A stretch of DNA of 22,159 bases, taken from Verrucomicrobiales bacterium (GTDB lineage: Bacteria; Verrucomicrobiota; Verrucomicrobiia; Verrucomicrobiales; DEV007). The stretch lies in the NCBI GenBank assembly GCA_013003335.1, contig JABDJT010000437.1, positions 1 through 22,159 on the forward strand. Direction: 5' to 3'. The notes beneath the pieces were generated by a model. It searched no databases. It had not been told where the DNA came from and saw only the letters and a program-made list of their open reading frames with translations. A program made the position numbers and the translations under genes. This document shows, in pieces, positions 21,645-22,159 of this stretch. The first letter of the stretch is position 1. Each line of letters begins with the position of its first letter.

Positions 21645-22159
21645 TCAGTGCGACAAGGATATCAGGGTCGCATCGAGGGCCTTGCGGTAATACCAAGCCA
21701 GTTCCACATCCGAAGAGTAGCGCCCCTCCATTTCAAGGACACGGGAGAGGGCTTTCCGGAGGTGTTGGTCCAGTTTCTCGCTGGAAGACAGTGACTCAAT
21801 GCAGTTGCGGTAAATCTTCGCACACGCTTCGGCGTCTCCGGAGTTAAAAGCGGGAACTCCTTTGCTGACAGCCGCCGTGATCGCATCTACCGGATCCCCC
21901 GAAGTTCTCTCCGATGTGTTCATCTCTTTTTCGGAGTCGACCGGGGGCATGAGAACCGAATCAATCACGTGGATTACACCGTTTCCTCCGTCCAAATTGA
22001 CCGTCTTGATCGTGGCGTCATTGGCTTTCAAAAGGCCATCCTGAATGGAAAACTCAACCGATCCACCCTGCAGGGTATCAGCGCTGCCTGCGTTCAGGGC
22101 ATCCCCGGCTTTCACTGAACCGGATACGACGTGATACTTCAAAATCGCTGCCAGTTTGT
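21645..22159 (-). CDS. Fasciclin (FAS1) domain protein with C-terminal extension, 5' end outside window
   Basis: The frame is open from the stop at 21645 to the window edge, about 171 codons. The visible N-terminal part (AAILKYHVVSGSVKAGDA, then SVEFSIQDGLLKANDATI and GVIHVIDSVLMPP) is the second half of a FAS1 domain, a secreted or surface adhesion module. After it, about 100 residues follow that are not FAS1: a Ser/Glu-rich linker and then a helical segment with FNSGDAEACAKIYRNCIESL and LAWYYRKALDATLIS, resembling a TPR-like or helical repeat. I do not recognise this extension. The N terminus and any signal peptide lie beyond the window. It is the first visible gene of the leftward group of secreted proteins. 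Confidence 0.85.
   Translation of the reverse strand, partial: KLAAILKYHVVSGSVKAGDALNAGSADTLQGGSVEFSIQDGLLKANDATIKTVNLDGGNGVIHVIDSVLMPPVDSEKEMNTSERTSGDPVDAITAAVSKGVPAFNSGDAEACAKIYRNCIESLSSSEKLDQHLRKALSRVLEMEGRYSSDVELAWYYRKALDATLISLSH

Overview
The window looks like a chromosomal segment of a PVC-superphylum bacterium, most likely Verrucomicrobiota (inference). Supporting signs are a secreted formylglycine-type sulfatase, a PQQ-like propeller protein opening with DWPQWRG, secreted lactonase and fasciclin proteins, a secreted protein with a 'DLDTAVKVRQELKRL'-type helical segment, a Lys/Ala-repeat basic protein, and very few Shine-Dalgarno sequences. DNA is moderately GC-rich and evenly so. No tRNA, rRNA, CRISPR array, transposase or phage gene was seen. 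No gene-free stretch exceeds 300 bases; the longest are 8233-8457 and 6072-6279.

Layout. 1-4386 is rich in RNA-metabolism genes: the 3' two thirds of pnp, a convergent Nudix hydrolase, a histone-H1-like Lys/Ala-repeat protein, a YacP/Rae1-like NYN ribonuclease and a beta-CASP metallo-beta-lactamase ribonuclease. 4530-10234 holds a sulfatase, a stand-alone receiver-domain response regulator, yaaA overlapping a secreted protein of unknown function, a di-haem cytochrome c peroxidase and an OmpH/Skp-like periplasmic chaperone. 10432-12471 is a two-gene unit: a 4-TM membrane protein and a STAND-type (nSTAND1-like) NTPase that ends in a membrane helix where its relatives usually continue into a sensor. 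12509-15159 carries a Tas-like aldo-keto reductase, a small lipoprotein candidate and an Asp-box sialidase-like protein. 15169-16530 is a convergent dicarboxylate/amino-acid symporter. 16670-18517 is a secreted glycoside-hydrolase-like TIM barrel. 18530-22159 is a leftward group: fasciclin protein (cut by the window edge), a small secreted protein, a PQQ-like propeller and a lactonase-family propeller.

What ties the window together is structured intergenic DNA. Four copies of a 35-nt hairpin repeat (15-nt arms, 5-nt loop, core CAACAGGGT/ACCCTGTTG) occur at 1366, 6080, 10389 and 16621. They have a loop consensus YRNCG, a conserved 3' flank NTCG(TTTT), and one compensatory stem change. Separately, several start codons without a recognisable ribosome-binding site sit at, or inside, strong hairpins (2552, 9501, 19645, 21575). 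These two observations, the sensor-less STAND/membrane pair and the ribonuclease cluster are the points most worth following up.
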